From Solenopsis invicta (taxonomy: Eukaryota; Arthropoda; Insecta; Hymenoptera; Formicidae), in contig NC_052665.1 of assembly GCF_016802725.1 (NCBI RefSeq), positions 7,998,001-8,062,000 on the forward strand: 64,000 nucleotides of DNA, in the 5' to 3' direction. Of this stretch, positions 48,978 through 62,239 are shown piece after piece. How positions within the stretch are numbered: position 1 is the first letter of the stretch; each line of letters starts with the position of its first letter. The position numbers and the translations under genes were made by a program. A model generated the notes under the pieces. That model ran no database searches. It was not told the DNA's origin and saw only the letters and a program-made list of their open reading frames with translations.

Positions 48978-49434
48978 TACGAAAGTGGCTCACCGCAGGC
49001 TAAATGCGGTCAAGAGATGCGTATAAATTGCTAGCGATTATATATTTTATAAGAGACTTACAGCCTTCCGAAGATAGACGTATTACATCGATGCTTCGCA
49101 ATTCCAGAAGCAGTAATACAATTTGGGAATAACTTCGGTTGTAGACGGAATTACACGAAAATCCCATTTATTCTACGTGTCGATAAGCCTTTGAGAAATC
49201 GATCGTACCGCAGCAGGCAGGTTGTTTATGCAAGTGTCGGTTACGTTACCACGCCGATAGCCTCGTTTGGCAAGTGTCTCGCGTCGCCATGCTTTACCGC
49301 GAAATAACCCAATAGCTCTGACACGTATCTCTGTAACGTTCGAACTTCGAAAATTTTGGACACGCGGCCGACAATGATTTCGCGTTTATGGACGTGGTTT
49401 TCGCACTTGGCCCATAAAGACTTTGTCTCGCTAA

Positions 49435-49597
49435 GGGCCGGTTGTTCCATTTCCGGATAAACCATATAGTAAATTATCTAATATTCTAATGGATATGTGT
49501 ATATGTCTACACGTTCATTACGTGTCCATGTGTAGACGTTGACATTTATCCATTAAATAATTTACCACGCAATTTATCCAAAGGTGGAACACCCCGC
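49435..49597. mobile_element. Fold-back MITE, GGTTGTTCCA...GTGTTCCA ends
   Basis: The left arm GGGCCGGTTGTTCCATTTCC then GGATAAA, TAAATTATCTAAT and TGTCTACACGT is matched by the reverse complement of the right arm, GAGCGGGGTGTTCCACCTTT then GGATAAA, TAAATTATTTAAT and CGTCTACACATGGACACGT. The central loop is only a few bases. No clear target duplication was seen. Confidence 0.65.
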
Positions 49598-49999
49598 TCT
49601 ATATAGTTCAATCAAACTGACCTACATCAACAGATTTTGCTGTTTAACTCTAATACAAAATAAATAGAGATCTGAAATTAGATGAGCAAGATATATCATT
49701 GTTCATCATTTTTAAACATATGTTTTATTTATAATACAATATAATTCTGTCTGTAAATATATCTATAAGAAGACCAATATCGATCAAAAAGCAATATTTT
49801 ATAAAGATGAATATTTCGGTTCGTGACTATTTTACGGTTGATTAATTTTTGAAGCAAACACAATCTCACATGTATATCCCGAGCAAAGTTTTATGAATAG
49901 GAGAAAGCGATTTCTCAATGAGTTAGGCGGTTTTTCCACCCGCGCAAGTAGTAAACGTCCGGAGTATGGTCAGACTCACGGGCTCTTGACAAATATCCC

Positions 50000-50720
50000 G
50001 GGTGACGCTCGGCGAACGAAGAAAATCCGATTGTGTCAGTCGCCTATGTATCCACGGGGAATTTGAAAAATCGATGGTAACTTCTGACAACGGCCCGCGA
50101 GAGCTGCGGTTCCCCTTTCCGTCTCTTCTGCCGCCCTTCGTTTTGGCACTCGTTCTTCACCGGCTGCCGAGAACGCTGTCTACGCAACTATCGACTTTTT
50201 CGTGGACGTGAGAGAAGGAAAGAGTGGGGGGAGGGGTTAAGAGGGGAGGGGTTGAGGGGATGGGTCGGTTGGGCAGGATATGGTGGCCGACAAGCAGCTT
50301 CTGAAAAATGCCCCTGGAGCGTGACTACCCTCCGCCTTTTTTTTTTACCCCTCTTCCTCGGCCTCGTCCGGCACCCCGCGCGATGCCCACACCGGGTGGC
50401 GGGGCGGGAGGATTCGGAACGAATGGGCCACACGTGTGCCGCGCATTCTCTTTTTTTCTTCCTTCCTTCCTTCCTTCCTTCTTCCCTCCTTCCCTCCTTC
50501 CCGTTCTATCCACCCTATGGCACCGTCGCGCCCCGCATCGTCGATTTCGCAGCTCGCTACTGGCGAGGCAAAGTCGAACTCTTGCGGAGCTCTCCCCGGA
50601 ATCGTGATTTACACTTGTCACGGCGTCGCCCTGTACCACGTGCCGCGGACACTTGGCACTTTACTCCCTTATCGCGACTGGGAATTCGAAAATCGCGTGT
50701 TTCCTCCGCACACCAGGATT
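50000..50720. other. GC-rich, CpG-containing block with no recognisable gene
   Basis: This block contains a G-run-rich segment (GGGGGGAGGGGTTAAGAGGG near 50225) and a CCTT microsatellite. Frames of up to 197 codons exist on both strands but read as low complexity (FFFLPSFLPSSLLPSFPFY) and have no domain. It may be a promoter region. Confidence 0.3.
50452..50502. repeat. (CCTT)n/(CCCT)n microsatellite
   Basis: A pyrimidine-only run of TTCC units followed by TCCC units. It accounts for the Phe-Leu-Pro-Ser repeats of the long frames across it. Confidence 0.9.
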
Positions 50721-50899
50721 GTATTAATAAATACGCCAACTTACTCGGCTGTCAAAGAAAATGGAACGTCAAGGTCGGAAGAACGTCAATTAATATTAAA
50801 CCTTATTATTCTGCAATTACTTTCTTTATCTTTTCTTCTCTTTAATTGTGTTTCTTTTTTAGAAAACAAAGGATAACTTTCTAGTGAATTAATACTTTA

Positions 50900-53800
50900 A
50901 TGCAAATCGCGAGTGCAATTTAGCTCTATAGCTTAACGCATTTAGAATTTATTAGCTCGCCAAATGCTACCATTTTGTGCCCAGTCTTTAATTAATACAG
51001 GTGGTGTACTATCAGTCCGCCATCTGCACTATTGTAATTTTATGAGGTGGGATGGAATAGAATGCCTTCGGCTTTAATTGTGTTTTACATGTCGTTGTTA
51101 TCGTTATCCACTGCCGTATAAATTGTTGTAAATGGTAACCGCAATGTATCCTTATTATTTCCTCTAGTGTATAGCGGATATATACTACGCCTTGATATAT
51201 ATATACATATATATATACAGAGTACAGTTGTAAATACAATCCGGATTTGCTAATATTCGGATATCCTGATAATTAATTCAGCGAATTATCCGATTACTCA
51301 AGTTCAGCTATCTAAACTAATGAGTCGAATCTAAATGAGAATCAAATCTACTCTAATCTGCAAATTTATTAATTCGAAATTGTCTGCGAGAATAGATCGG
51401 AAATCTGATTGCAAAGGCAGCGAGAATTTATTTAGCTTTTCTTCTGGCTATGTTTCTTCCGCTGACTTTGAAAGACTACTCTTTACATCGGAAAACATCG
51501 TTACAGTTGAAAAAAACTATTGTTTGTGCACTCAAATCGATTGGTGTTTCAAAATCGAAAAAAGTTTAATTAAATTCATTTTTTTCTAAAGACATTTTTT
51601 AAATATTCTCTATTTTCACTGTGTATAAATTATAAAATACATAAAAGACAGAATAATTATATATATATAGTATAAAATTATATATGTACATGAAAACTTT
51701 TTGTATTATATTATATTTTATTTTATATTATAACTTTGTAATTTAAATATAAAAAGAAATTTGACGTTTGGTTTTTTTTATTATCTTCTTTTTGTCTTCA
51801 TATAATCGTAAAAAAGTCCATTATCACATAATACTATTATTGAAATAAATTATAAAAGTTTCTTTCTTAAAACAATTATTTTTCAAAAAAGCTTGATCAC
51901 TTTAATTTCTTTTAAAGCAAAGTCAAACGCATCTGCGATCAAGTAGATAAACCATTAATTATATTCGTCTAAATAAAATTTTCAGACTTATTACGGGACA
52001 TACGAAATAAAGTAATGTTTGCCGCGGTTTAAAAGACTCCCGTTATAGCGATGTCTTTCAGAAAAAGATTTTAATCTCTCGAGCGACTCACCGGAAATCC
52101 GTCTTCGTCCTTTCCTCTCATCTCTCGCGAAGAAAAGCAGCGCCCGTCGGCCCTCTTGCATCTTCGTCAGGTCGGGGAGAGCCCTGAGATTCTCAGATGA
52201 ATAATATCTAACGTCGTTCGAGACGCGTTCTAGGATAAATTGTCGTTTGGATGTACGTCGTCCCTCGCCGGATATATGTACATATACGTAAGTGTGTGTG
52301 AGTATACATATATATACGTATATACATGTACGTGTACATACGTATACACGCATACGCGTATATACCTATATGTTTGAAAGTTGGGCGAAAAAGGGCTCTC
52401 AGGGAATAGGTAAACTGCAGCTAAACTGCTATTACATATGACTCTGGAGCGGCCAACGTGTGGAATCGCCGACGTTGTCCATATGCCTCTGTGTGTGGAT
52501 GTCTGTGTGTGTGTGTGTATGTGTGCATGTTCGAAAGTTTCCGCGTGATAAGTGGCGAATGATTTATTCATCTCACGACGGAGCGCAGGCAGCGGTACAA
52601 ATTACGCATCGCGTACAGAAAACCTTCGCGGTACGTGACAGTAATTCATACATCTGTATTAACGTAGTACACCGCCGTGCCGCTGTAACGTTCCTCCGTT
52701 ATTCCCGGCCGCTGTTCCGTACGGAAATTTGAAGTAATTTCACTCGTTTGCGCAAACTTCTTCGAACTGTTAAACGGCGGCGCCTTCTCCCCCCCCCCTT
52801 TCCTTGATGAAAATGTGTCATGTAAAATGTGAAATGGAGAGAGGCGATTTCTTATCGTGGATCGCGACGAGATAAGCCTGTAAGCTCTAACTGATTAATT
52901 AAAAGATTAGGTACATCGTTTATCGTTTTACTAATGTGAGTCAATTAAATTGAAATTATATTTAAATGTCTCTCAGTTACAAAAGATATGTTAAATGTAA
53001 TTATAAAACAGACGGATTGTTTTAGAAGCCCATTTTTCGAAATCGAGGCAAAATCAATATTTCTCAAGCAAAATTATACATGTGTATTAATTACATACAT
53101 TATATATATATATAATGTATGCGAAGCTGTATCTCCAAAGTATTGATTCTAAATAGATATCGAAGCTCTGGCGTGGCTGTAATCGGGAATGAATCGCAGA
53201 CAGCGGAATTGACTCGAAATTTTTCCTCGTCGATTTGACACGTTCCACCGCGAAGCTGCCACCGAATTTCGGTTGACTAATCGAGCGTATCGACACGCAA
53301 TCACTTAGAAATTGACGCGATGGATTGACTGCCGACGCGCGGTGATTCGATTTCGGATGCGAACGGGACATGCCCATGGGTTCGATGTAGTTATTAGAGA
53401 AAATGGAATTAATCGACCAACCGCGCGGTAATTTGGAATGACGTTAACCCGTATATTACTGATATCTCGCGGCTGGAAACCCATTTCTAATCTCGCAAGT
53501 GAAAATAATTCCGCGACTATCGCGCGCGTGCCTATCGACCCGATCTGAAATTCGACTTCGATAAAGGTGTCGGCGAGCTCTAAGCAGAGACCATGGCGCG
53601 GATCTTTTTTTCATGGTATACCCAACGGACCTATGGTTCACTACAGGAGCGCAACTCGGTCGGGCTATTCTTTGCTCCGCGGGAATTTTTGATTAAAGTT
53701 TAATTTACAGGTACGGCTCCTGGCGGACTTTAAAACGAGATTTTTCATACTCCCACTCTACCGCCGCGCTTGCTTATCGTTATTCCGGAAAAAGCCAAGC

Positions 53801-54120
53801 GCGATGACGTCTGTAAATATTATCAGTGCATAAGCATATCGCAAAAGTGCATTACACGCAACCACGGATATTTTTAGATATATGTATTTGCATATCACTT
53901 CAAAGCAGCTATGAACTTTAAAGTAACGTAATTTCATATAACGTGTAATACTCAATCAAATAATTCTATACATTTATTATAAAATCGTGAAAATACACTT
54001 TCGACAATCGATGATAATTTTGAATGAAATTTGAATATATATTTGCGAAATCGCGTGATCACCTAAATCGTGCTTTAAAATAAAGACTAAATTTCATGTT
54101 CAACCAAGTTATCATTATTT
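50900..54120. other. Noncoding DNA with TA/CATA-rich repeats
   Basis: No supported exon. Simple sequence includes ATATACAT repeats at 51195-51225, a CATATACGTATACAC-type tract at 52270-52370 and GT runs near 52498-52525. A perfect palindrome around CATACATTATATATATATAT lies at about 53094-53121. Frames on either strand lack domain signal. Confidence 0.45.
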
Positions 54121-54147
54121 TTTTTAATTGAAATCCATTCTAGGAAT

Positions 54148-54392
54148 TGTGCGGGAAAGAACAATTTTACTGAGCTACTAGCATCCAAAAATTTAGCTAA
54201 ATACAGATCAGAAAATAATTTCATTTTGGAGCATCAAAATAATTATGTAGGACGTCCAAATCTAAACAATGTTGCCGCAAATAGTTTTGACATTTTTGTA
54301 ATTAAGTTAAACATCCGATACACATTTTTTAAATGTTTAACATAATTATTTTAACATCTGTATTTCAGCAAAATTATTCTTTCCGCGTACAT
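54148..54392. mobile_element. MITE related to 35014-35387
   Basis: The left arm GTGCGGGAAAGAACAATTTT and the reverse complement of the right arm, GTACGCGGAAAGAATAATTT, are inverted repeats, with TACTGAG and TGCTGAA following. The interior AATAATTATGTAGGACGTCC matches AATAATTATGTAGGATACTC in the element at 35014. It has no coding frame. Confidence 0.55.
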
Positions 54393-54689
54393 ACGTCTAT
54401 TAAAGTTCATCGTTAATCGTGCGGAACATTTAGGTAACGTTACTACGTAAATGTGCTGTACTTTTGAACAAGCTCTTCGTGTGTTAAGAAAACGTAATAA
54501 ACTCGATGTGAAAAAATGGCCTTGACACTCTCCGAATGAGTTTCGGCCGATATTATCGTATAAGTTTCGCCTCTTAAATTGGTTTCGCAGCACAAACTTT
54601 ATCGTGTAGCGCGAATCCGCGAGTGACCCAGAAGAGGGAAAGGTATTTAGAAGGTATACACGTCTACGATAGCACAGCAAACTACGGCG

Positions 54690-55330
54690 TTTGCCAATTA
54701 ACGATACTCAAACTTTGCGCTCAAAAAACTCGGCCGGTGTTACTCGAGATTTAATTGCAGCGGCGCTTTATCTAGACGGTTCAGAAAGCGGTTCTTCTCT
54801 CGAGCGATGCGATATCTTCGATCGCGAATCAGTCTGTACAAGACCGCGGGTTCACATCCAAGATTACGTAGTAACGTGCGAATTACGGACACGCGAGAAT
54901 TTGAACGTCGGACGGATAAAATACGGGCTTTAGGAGCCTCGCAAAAAGATCCCACACGCGTTAAAATTTTTCCTCCTCTTTTCTCTTGCGTTCTTCCCCA
55001 TTCTTTCTCCCGCACTTTTTTTTCGCCCCCTTGCACGTCGCGATGCCCGGCGCACGCGCGCTTAATAAAATGAATATCGCCCTCCAAGGATAACCGCGCG
55101 CTAACGCGAGGCGGAGGCCCGGCACGAAATTAAAAGCAAAACGCGGTGGAGAACGCGATATTTCAGGAACAGACCCATGGGTAATTGCGCGAAGTAAATT
55201 CGAAGCGGAGGCAGTGCCGGCGGGCCGCGAGTTAGCACGCGAGAGCGTGAAAAAGAGCGACGCGAGCGCGTAAATAATAATTGCCGGTCGTCTATGCAAT
55301 TCCGTTCGCGTCTAATTAACATGAGATCCG
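54690..55330. other. CpG-rich block with no recognisable gene
   Basis: GC-rich sequence with overlapping short frames on both strands, none with a known domain. Arg-rich translations on both strands show that CpG content keeps the frames open. It could be a promoter or enhancer; nothing in it decides. Confidence 0.3.
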
Positions 55331-56099
55331 GTTAGGTCAACGAGAATAACGGCGGGCGATTAAACGGGAAGGAGAGGTCGGGAATACTCCATGTCGCGGA
55401 ATATTCCATCCGATAACTATAACTGAGTCTTTTTATTTGTACCGTATAACTTAACAGCCTCGTTTCTTCCAAGCTAAACTTCTGGCTTTAATAAGCAATT
55501 GCAGATATAATTCATGCAAGGAATGCACAATTAAAGCACAATTTTTGCTTATTCACGAAAAAAAAAATACATTTTTATTAGCGCAGCTAATTATAGTTTG
55601 CTAAAATTGTGTTTAACGCTGCAAAAGAATTTGCCGTTGCTCTTATTACGTCGGTTTCTCAGCAAACTATACTTGGCTGCTGTGATCGTATCAAGTATAA
55701 ATTGAAATTTGCTATTCCGGCTAACAGATGTAGCCGGTCGCAACAAATCGGTCATCTGAGAGTAAATGGCAGCAACGCCGACAGATGAAGTATCTCTCGT
55801 AAGTGAGACAGCGAAAATAGAATAAAAGGCGCAGCGTTATGAGATTTTTCGCTCTTGTTCTGAAGCAGGCTCTATTCCGTAAAAGGATTCCTCGAAGTCA
55901 AAGCTCTAAAATTGGACTCTAAGACGAAAGTGAAATAAAATGAACTTGGACAGCGCAATTTCGATTGTGTCTACTTAAAAATTAATTCACGAACTTTATA
56001 ATCGGATCCGCAATGGCGCCTACAATATTATTAGAAACACCGAAACTTGTGATATTAGAGTTAATGGTTGCAACGTGTGTGCTACCATAGCCATTCATC

Positions 56100-56258
56100 G
56101 CAGCACACCCAAAGTTACAAGTATATAAATGTTGGTTGTAATTTCTCACTCGACAATGTAACTGTTGCATAACACACTTGTTATATGTGTAACAATTACA
56201 TTGTTGTGAGTGGGAAATTACAATTGACATTTGTATAACTGTAACTTTGTGTTCGCTG
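56100..56258. repeat. Long imperfect hairpin, ~70 bp arms
   Basis: The left arm CAGCACACCCAAAGTTACAA, then TGTAATTTCTCACTCGACAA and TGTAACTGTT, pairs with the reverse complement of the right arm, CAGCGAACACAAAGTTACAG, TGTAATTTCCCACTCACAAC and AATGTAATTGTT. The loop is around GCATAACACACTTG. Transcribed in either direction it would form a long fold-back. It is probably a MITE. Confidence 0.7.
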
Positions 56259-56419
56259 GGATTGAAGTATCTGGCCGCAACTAAATTTTTGCGATTCTTA
56301 AAGACTAATTAAATTAAATTGTGTTGCTTAAGTTTCAGCTACTTTATATATGTTGCAACTGAAATTTGACTCCCACACGCAGATTTTTGCTGCCGCAACA
56401 AATCTTTTTTTTCCCCCGT

Positions 56420-59400
56420 GTTTATTTTATTTCCCTTTAATTATAATCGATTGTAATAAATTAGATCCGACGTGAAATGTGTGTCATATCGTTGCGGACT
56501 AACTGAAGTTTCGTATTAGCATAGGAATGCATTGTGCATATCTCTTTCAAATAACATGGGCGTGCATACATCGCGTTATCCCTGAAGAGTCTGACCTAAA
56601 ATACGAGACAGGTCAGAATTGCGGGCGCCGCAATGGTTCACGGTAACAGCCGTATTATGAAGACCGTACGATACGCATTTTCAGACCGTGCGGCTGAATC
56701 AGCGATTACCGTTCGGGAAAATAATATGTCGTTTCTCCGGCGTACCTGTCTGTTAATACGTGTGCACACGCGTGTTTACCCTCGCGCACCGTATGCTACG
56801 GCGCATTAATGACGTTTCGAGATAACACGCTCGCTTCGAAGTCTCGGCGCATAGAAACGAAATGCGGTACGTACATTTCGCTGTGTGTGCATGCACTCTT
56901 TTTGTGTGTATATGTCTTGCTGCGGAATTGGAGTCGTCGCCAAAATCCCGGCGTGAATGGCGAAGCGAGCACTTTGTCCAGAATTAGGACGAGAAACGAC
57001 CGAAATACGATGGGTATAATAGGCGATATTTAATAATTATTGGTATCCTTAATTTTAGCATGAGCGAGAAAAGATTAATTAATCAAACGCGTTGTATCGG
57101 GAGAAATGTGAATAGAAAAGAGTTAAATAATTTAGATAAACTACACTGTTTTGTATCTGATCGTACGCGTGTGGATATATATCGGGAAAAAATGTTTTGA
57201 TATTCTTTCGATATTTTTTTGAATTTTCATAATTCTGACAAGCCCGTTGTGCTGTACGAAATTTGATTCAGCTTCATTATGATTGCTTTGCTATCACGAA
57301 AAAATATTGCGCGTTATTTACTGCGAACGAGGCATCGTTATCGCTCCACTGCGCGATTTTTCGCGCAAAATGCAAGTACAAATATTATATACAACCGCAC
57401 GAGTACGGCAATATATTACGGTTAACACCAGAAACAATAGCTTCCTTGTCTCGTAGACGTAGATAACGGTATTTCTGTTAACACACAATCGATACCCGAT
57501 ACATCACAGTAGTACAGAAAATAATAACCGATTGCTCTTTCAAACGATATTGTTGTTTTTTTCTCTTTTCTCTCTCTCTCTCTTTCTCTTTCTCTCTTCA
57601 CGCACAATGCAATGGTAACTTTTACAACCGTCGTGCTTTTTCACTCGAAAAAACACGAATGCGCACGATACCGTCAAATCTAACGCTAAAACACGTACTC
57701 ACGCATTTGTCGTGTATTCCAACAGCGCGTTCATCCCGTTTGAGATACATATATATGCGGATGAAGATAACTCTGCTATCCGTGTGAAGATCGGGAGCGA
57801 AGGAGAGGGCGGGAATGGAGGGGACGGATTGGCGGGAGGGGACAGAGAACATCATGCGGATATATTGATTTTTTGTTACAAATAGAAACGCGGGACAGAC
57901 GGCATAGATAGAATGATACCAATCAAGGCATTGTTGCTATAACGCGATTGTTGGATATGAAATTTCAGAATGCAACGCCCGTGTCGCCGGATGCAATTCG
58001 GCCGTTCAGGTTTCAATCAGGCTACGTCGTTTTCGGCCAGAAATCCGGCGAACGCTATCGCCGCTCTTGCGCCGTAGAATTTGCGAGTCCGCATTTGCTT
58101 AAAATCCATTTTAGACAATTCACTCGCGACTTGCCGGATCTGGGACAAATGATATATATATAATTTGATACTTGGCAGAAGAGAGGATTAATAAAATACG
58201 AACGTGTCCCGCCCGTTCGCGGTGGTAATGCGAACGCGAGAGATGTGCGTAGTAAACTGACTGATTTAATAATCGTAATCCATGATTCAAGACTTCAATT
58301 ATACATGTAATCGCGGGTGTACGTGAAATTTTGCAATACCGCACACTAGATTTGACATCCAACGCGACGTTTCTTTTATCCGCTAATTTTCTTTCTCTCT
58401 CGCTTTTTCCGCTTTTTCTTTCGTTATCCGTCGCATATCACACCGCGTTCGACGTATCCCTCCTCCCTTCATACATTACTCGCATATTATACGTCGCGGA
58501 ATACTTTCCAATTGAATTTTCACGTGATCCTTTTACATGATGTATGTATGCGAGACCCATCATAATTTCTCACTTTGACAAATGCAAGCGAACCGATCTG
58601 ACACGAGATGACCCTCTTTCTATTGATAAAGTGCCGCTTATAATAATGACGGATAGGGGATTCCTCCTCGTCAAACGTCAAGAGCACCATCGTCCTGCCT
58701 GTCTTCGATCTATCTCTCCGCTCTTCGTTCCCGGCGTTTGTTTGACAGTCGTTCGAAATCTCATGGTTCGTCCGCATCTCGTTCAATACCTCTTTTTAAC
58801 GTCAACGGATAAACGCAATGACGAAAATAACGACATATCGACATGTCGTGCGTTAACGCACGTACCCGTGGACATTTATGGTGGTTATTAACGCGATAAG
58901 AGAAAATAAGGGTATGAAAATGGCTATAATGCCAAAATCCTCAGCAAATATTTACGATATGGTGAATCGGAAAATTTGTCGAGATTTTCTTTTCCTACGT
59001 ACGAGATAATTTGTAATCGCCACTTTAGGTTTATAATCCGATTAAAATTAAATTCGTAAACGCATTTAAACTCCACGAATAGAAATGAATAAGCGGTAAA
59101 ATTAATATTTTGTTAAAAAAAGAAATTAAAACCAAGTTGTTATAAATTGCGGCGAATCAAGCTCTTATTTTTTTATTTACATAATTTGATATGCAAATGG
59201 GTCAAGTAAACACAGCAATGTAAGTAATTCTTGAGCATGAATAAAAATGTAATCATCCTGGTTTCAAATAGTTGTACGCAGATGAAGTCTGAAATATTTA
59301 TTCCATATTTTTTTTTCATCAATTTGGTACTTACAAAAACTACAGGATTTACATCTATATATTTATTTTTCTAATCATATTCTCAGTTCGTTACAAATGC

Positions 59401-59740
59401 TGCCGCATACCGCTTCTATCAGTTTTGCATTTTTTTTCTATTTTGGAAAACAATATTTATGCGTTACAAATACAAACTTGTCGCTGGATAGGAAAAACAA
59501 AACCACTAATTCGATCGAAAAAAATTTTATTTCGACAACTGTCGTTATAGCACATGATTTTACCGTACATGTGGGTTTATGACAGCGTATCGCACACACG
59601 CGCTCTTTCTCTCGACTCCCTTTCGTTCGCCAACAATTCCCGTCTTGAACGGTATATTCTGCTTCTATTATGTATACCTTCAAAAAAGTGCGTAATCTTG
59701 GAAATATAGATACGCCTATGCCCTCTAAAACGGTCGCAAT
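56420..59740. other. Noncoding DNA, nothing recognised
   Basis: Mixed AT- and CpG-rich sequence with short frames that have no domain signal, and a CT/TTTCTC run near 57560-57598. No splice-bounded exon with convincing coding content was found on either strand. Confidence 0.45.
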
Positions 59741-59755
59741 CGTACGCGCGCCCTT

Positions 59756-59821
59756 TCTCCTCTCCTCTCCTCCTCCTCCTCCTCCTTCTCCTCCTCCTCC
59801 TCCTCCTCCTCCTCCTCCTCT
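59756..59821. repeat. (CTC)n trinucleotide microsatellite
   Basis: About twenty CTC/TCC units with two interruptions. On the minus strand it yields a run of about twenty Arg codons in a meaningless 107-codon frame. Confidence 0.95.
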
Positions 59822-59829
59822 CGTTATAC

Positions 59830-61600
59830 TCGTAAAATAAAAGAAATATTTTTATATACCTTTTCTCGTTTATTTTTCTTATATATTCGTCGTCATACAC
59901 CGCGCCATTAGACGGATTCTTTCTGCGACACTAAATTACACATTTGTACATCGTTAACATCCTTAAAAGTGGTTGCCCCCTTTGGCGGGCACGTCTTAAG
60001 GGTCGTAAACTAGGTCCGATTCCTTTATAACTTACACGCGAGCACTCGGTCTACAGGCAAATGCACACGCATACCTTACATACGCATATACAACGCACAC
60101 GAACACATGTACAACACGCGCGCACGCAGGGTGTATTATTATAATAAACGTTCTCTGCTCACTTTTCGAGGTTGCCAACGACGCCCGATCGCTTCCGCCC
60201 TGACGACAAGAATTTAATATTAATTCGGTAACTGAGTTTCCTTCGAGCTGTGACGTCTTGAAAAACTACTTACGCGTAAGGATATGTAACGATATGTGTG
60301 AGTGTGTAAACATGTTGATATATGAACGCATTGATATGTGAACGTGTGAACATGTGGGGGATATGTGGGGAATGTATGAAAATTTCCAAGCTCGAAGAAA
60401 GAGAGAGATTTTTACATTTCGTCAAATCTAAAGACTCTGTAAAACAATCTCGTTGGCAACTCCATCATTTTCCCGCGATTTTCGAGAGATTTACGTTTCC
60501 TCCTTTCATCCGGTTTTCAGGTTACATCTGATGTGTCGCGAACGGTACGTAGTGTACGTACAAGTATATGTGATGTCTCTTCGGACGGAGCGCATATGTA
60601 CGCGATACTATTGTTTCAAACAATAGCTTGTAGACGCCGACGACGTCCTATTATCTTTAAAACTGAAATTTTTATTGTCCGCAATAGAAGCGTAGATATG
60701 CGCTCAGCGCTTTAAAACTACGATAAAAAATGTAAAATTGATCGAGAGGGGCTATAGAAAAAAGAACTTGGGTATCGCATATGTACGAATAATGTCTATT
60801 CCCAGTAATAAGGATGACGCATATGTATAACGGATGTGTTACCGCACGGGTTATTAACGGAGCCAACAACCTGTAGCGAGGATTTTTCGCAGGATTCGCG
60901 TGTTCGAGCCGTCCGTTGGAGGCGGACGTTAAAGAGTTACTCATTAATGTTATTACTAGCGTTAACACGGAGCACATAGCCGGTTACGAGTCAACGCGGC
61001 AACGCGGTTTGTTACGCTCGGTCTAATTGTACAAAGTGCAGCTTTTAAGGCCGAGGTCGACGCGTTACGCCGATGCGTATCTCTGAGCCCTTCCTCGTGC
61101 TCAGGATTGCCAGATTTCTCCCCCTCGAAATACCAGGAACTACATAGTTTACGTGAAGACAAATCTCGTATTCTATAAATAAGGGCGTTGCTCTCTCTCT
61201 TTCTCTCTGTTCTACTTTCATTACGTTTCTAGTTCAATTTTTTTTTTTTGCATTCTTGTCGCAAACGTTTTGAAACGTAACCGTAAGATTTCAGAAATCA
61301 AATTAGATTTCGAAAATTTGCGATAGAACGTTATTGAAACCTAGAGCGCAGCACCGCGTACATAAAAATCTCTGGCAACCCTATTCATACCTGAGTACTT
61401 GTATCAGAAATTCATTCAGTTACTTCCATCCAAAAATACATCGTACCTTCGTGAACGTTATTTATGTAACAACTGGTTATTTATAAATAGATTACATTAG
61501 ATATATTTCCAGATATCTGTATAATTCTCTTTTTTAACAAATTGGAGAGAATAACGTCAATCACGAACGAAATAAACTCTTGACCCGTGGTTACACATCT
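59830..61600. other. Noncoding DNA, nothing recognised
   Basis: The sequence includes ACACGCAT/ACATACGCATA-rich simple DNA around 60060-60130. Frames on both strands have no recognisable content. Confidence 0.45.
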
Positions 61601-61619
61601 GGCAGTCACGTGTATGTAT

Positions 61620-61648
61620 ATGTGTCTGTGTGTGTGTGTGTGTGTGTT
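61620..61648. repeat. (GT)n dinucleotide microsatellite
   Basis: A slightly interrupted GT run of about 29 bases. Confidence 0.9.
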
Positions 61649-62191
61649 TAAAATTGATTTGAAGTATGTTAAGACGATTGCGATTTTAAGAGCGCAAGTT
61701 GTCCTTATAACGTTCTTAAAAAAGACTAAGATATGCGTTCTTATTTTTAAAATTCAATACCACCCCCTCCCTTTTTTTTGCTTTTAATTTCCGTCTGTCT
61801 AGATTTTCTCTGATTAAGTAAAAAGAGAGAACGTCGGATTAGAAGTTAATCTCGCTACTTCAACCGGGTACAAAATTAACAACGTGGCGCGCTATTATAG
61901 TGTAACGATAATTAATTTACCGCGCGTACTTCGAGGTTGTAGAAAACACTTATCACTCACACCTGGTTGTATGTGCCAAGTCACTGCGAGATAAATATCA
62001 TCCCTTTTATTTGCCGTGTCCATCTCTGCCTCATGTCATTATTATCGGGTGCCGTAGACAATTCACAATCGGTTTTCTTGCATTACTTTGCTCGTCATCA
62101 CCACGAAAGTCGTCGTACATTATTGTCTATGTACAAAACTTGACGAAATCCAGTAAAATTAACATTTTGTCTTTCAAGACTCTACTCCTTT

Positions 62192-62236
62192 TCTCTCGCT
62201 CTCTCTCTCTCTCTCTCTTTCTCTCTCTTTCACTCT
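62192..62236. repeat. (CT)n microsatellite
   Basis: A TC/CT run with TTTC interruptions, about 45 bases. Confidence 0.9.
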
Positions 62237-62239
62237 CAC

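Noticed and set aside
50252..50845. 197-codon plus-strand open frame, the longest in the window
   Set aside because: It spans a CCTT microsatellite and GC-rich DNA, reads as low complexity, and overlaps other long frames on both strands. No domain or splice logic supports it.
59577..59900. 107-codon minus-strand frame with a poly-Arg run
   Set aside because: The run is the translated CTC microsatellite; the flanks have no coding signal.
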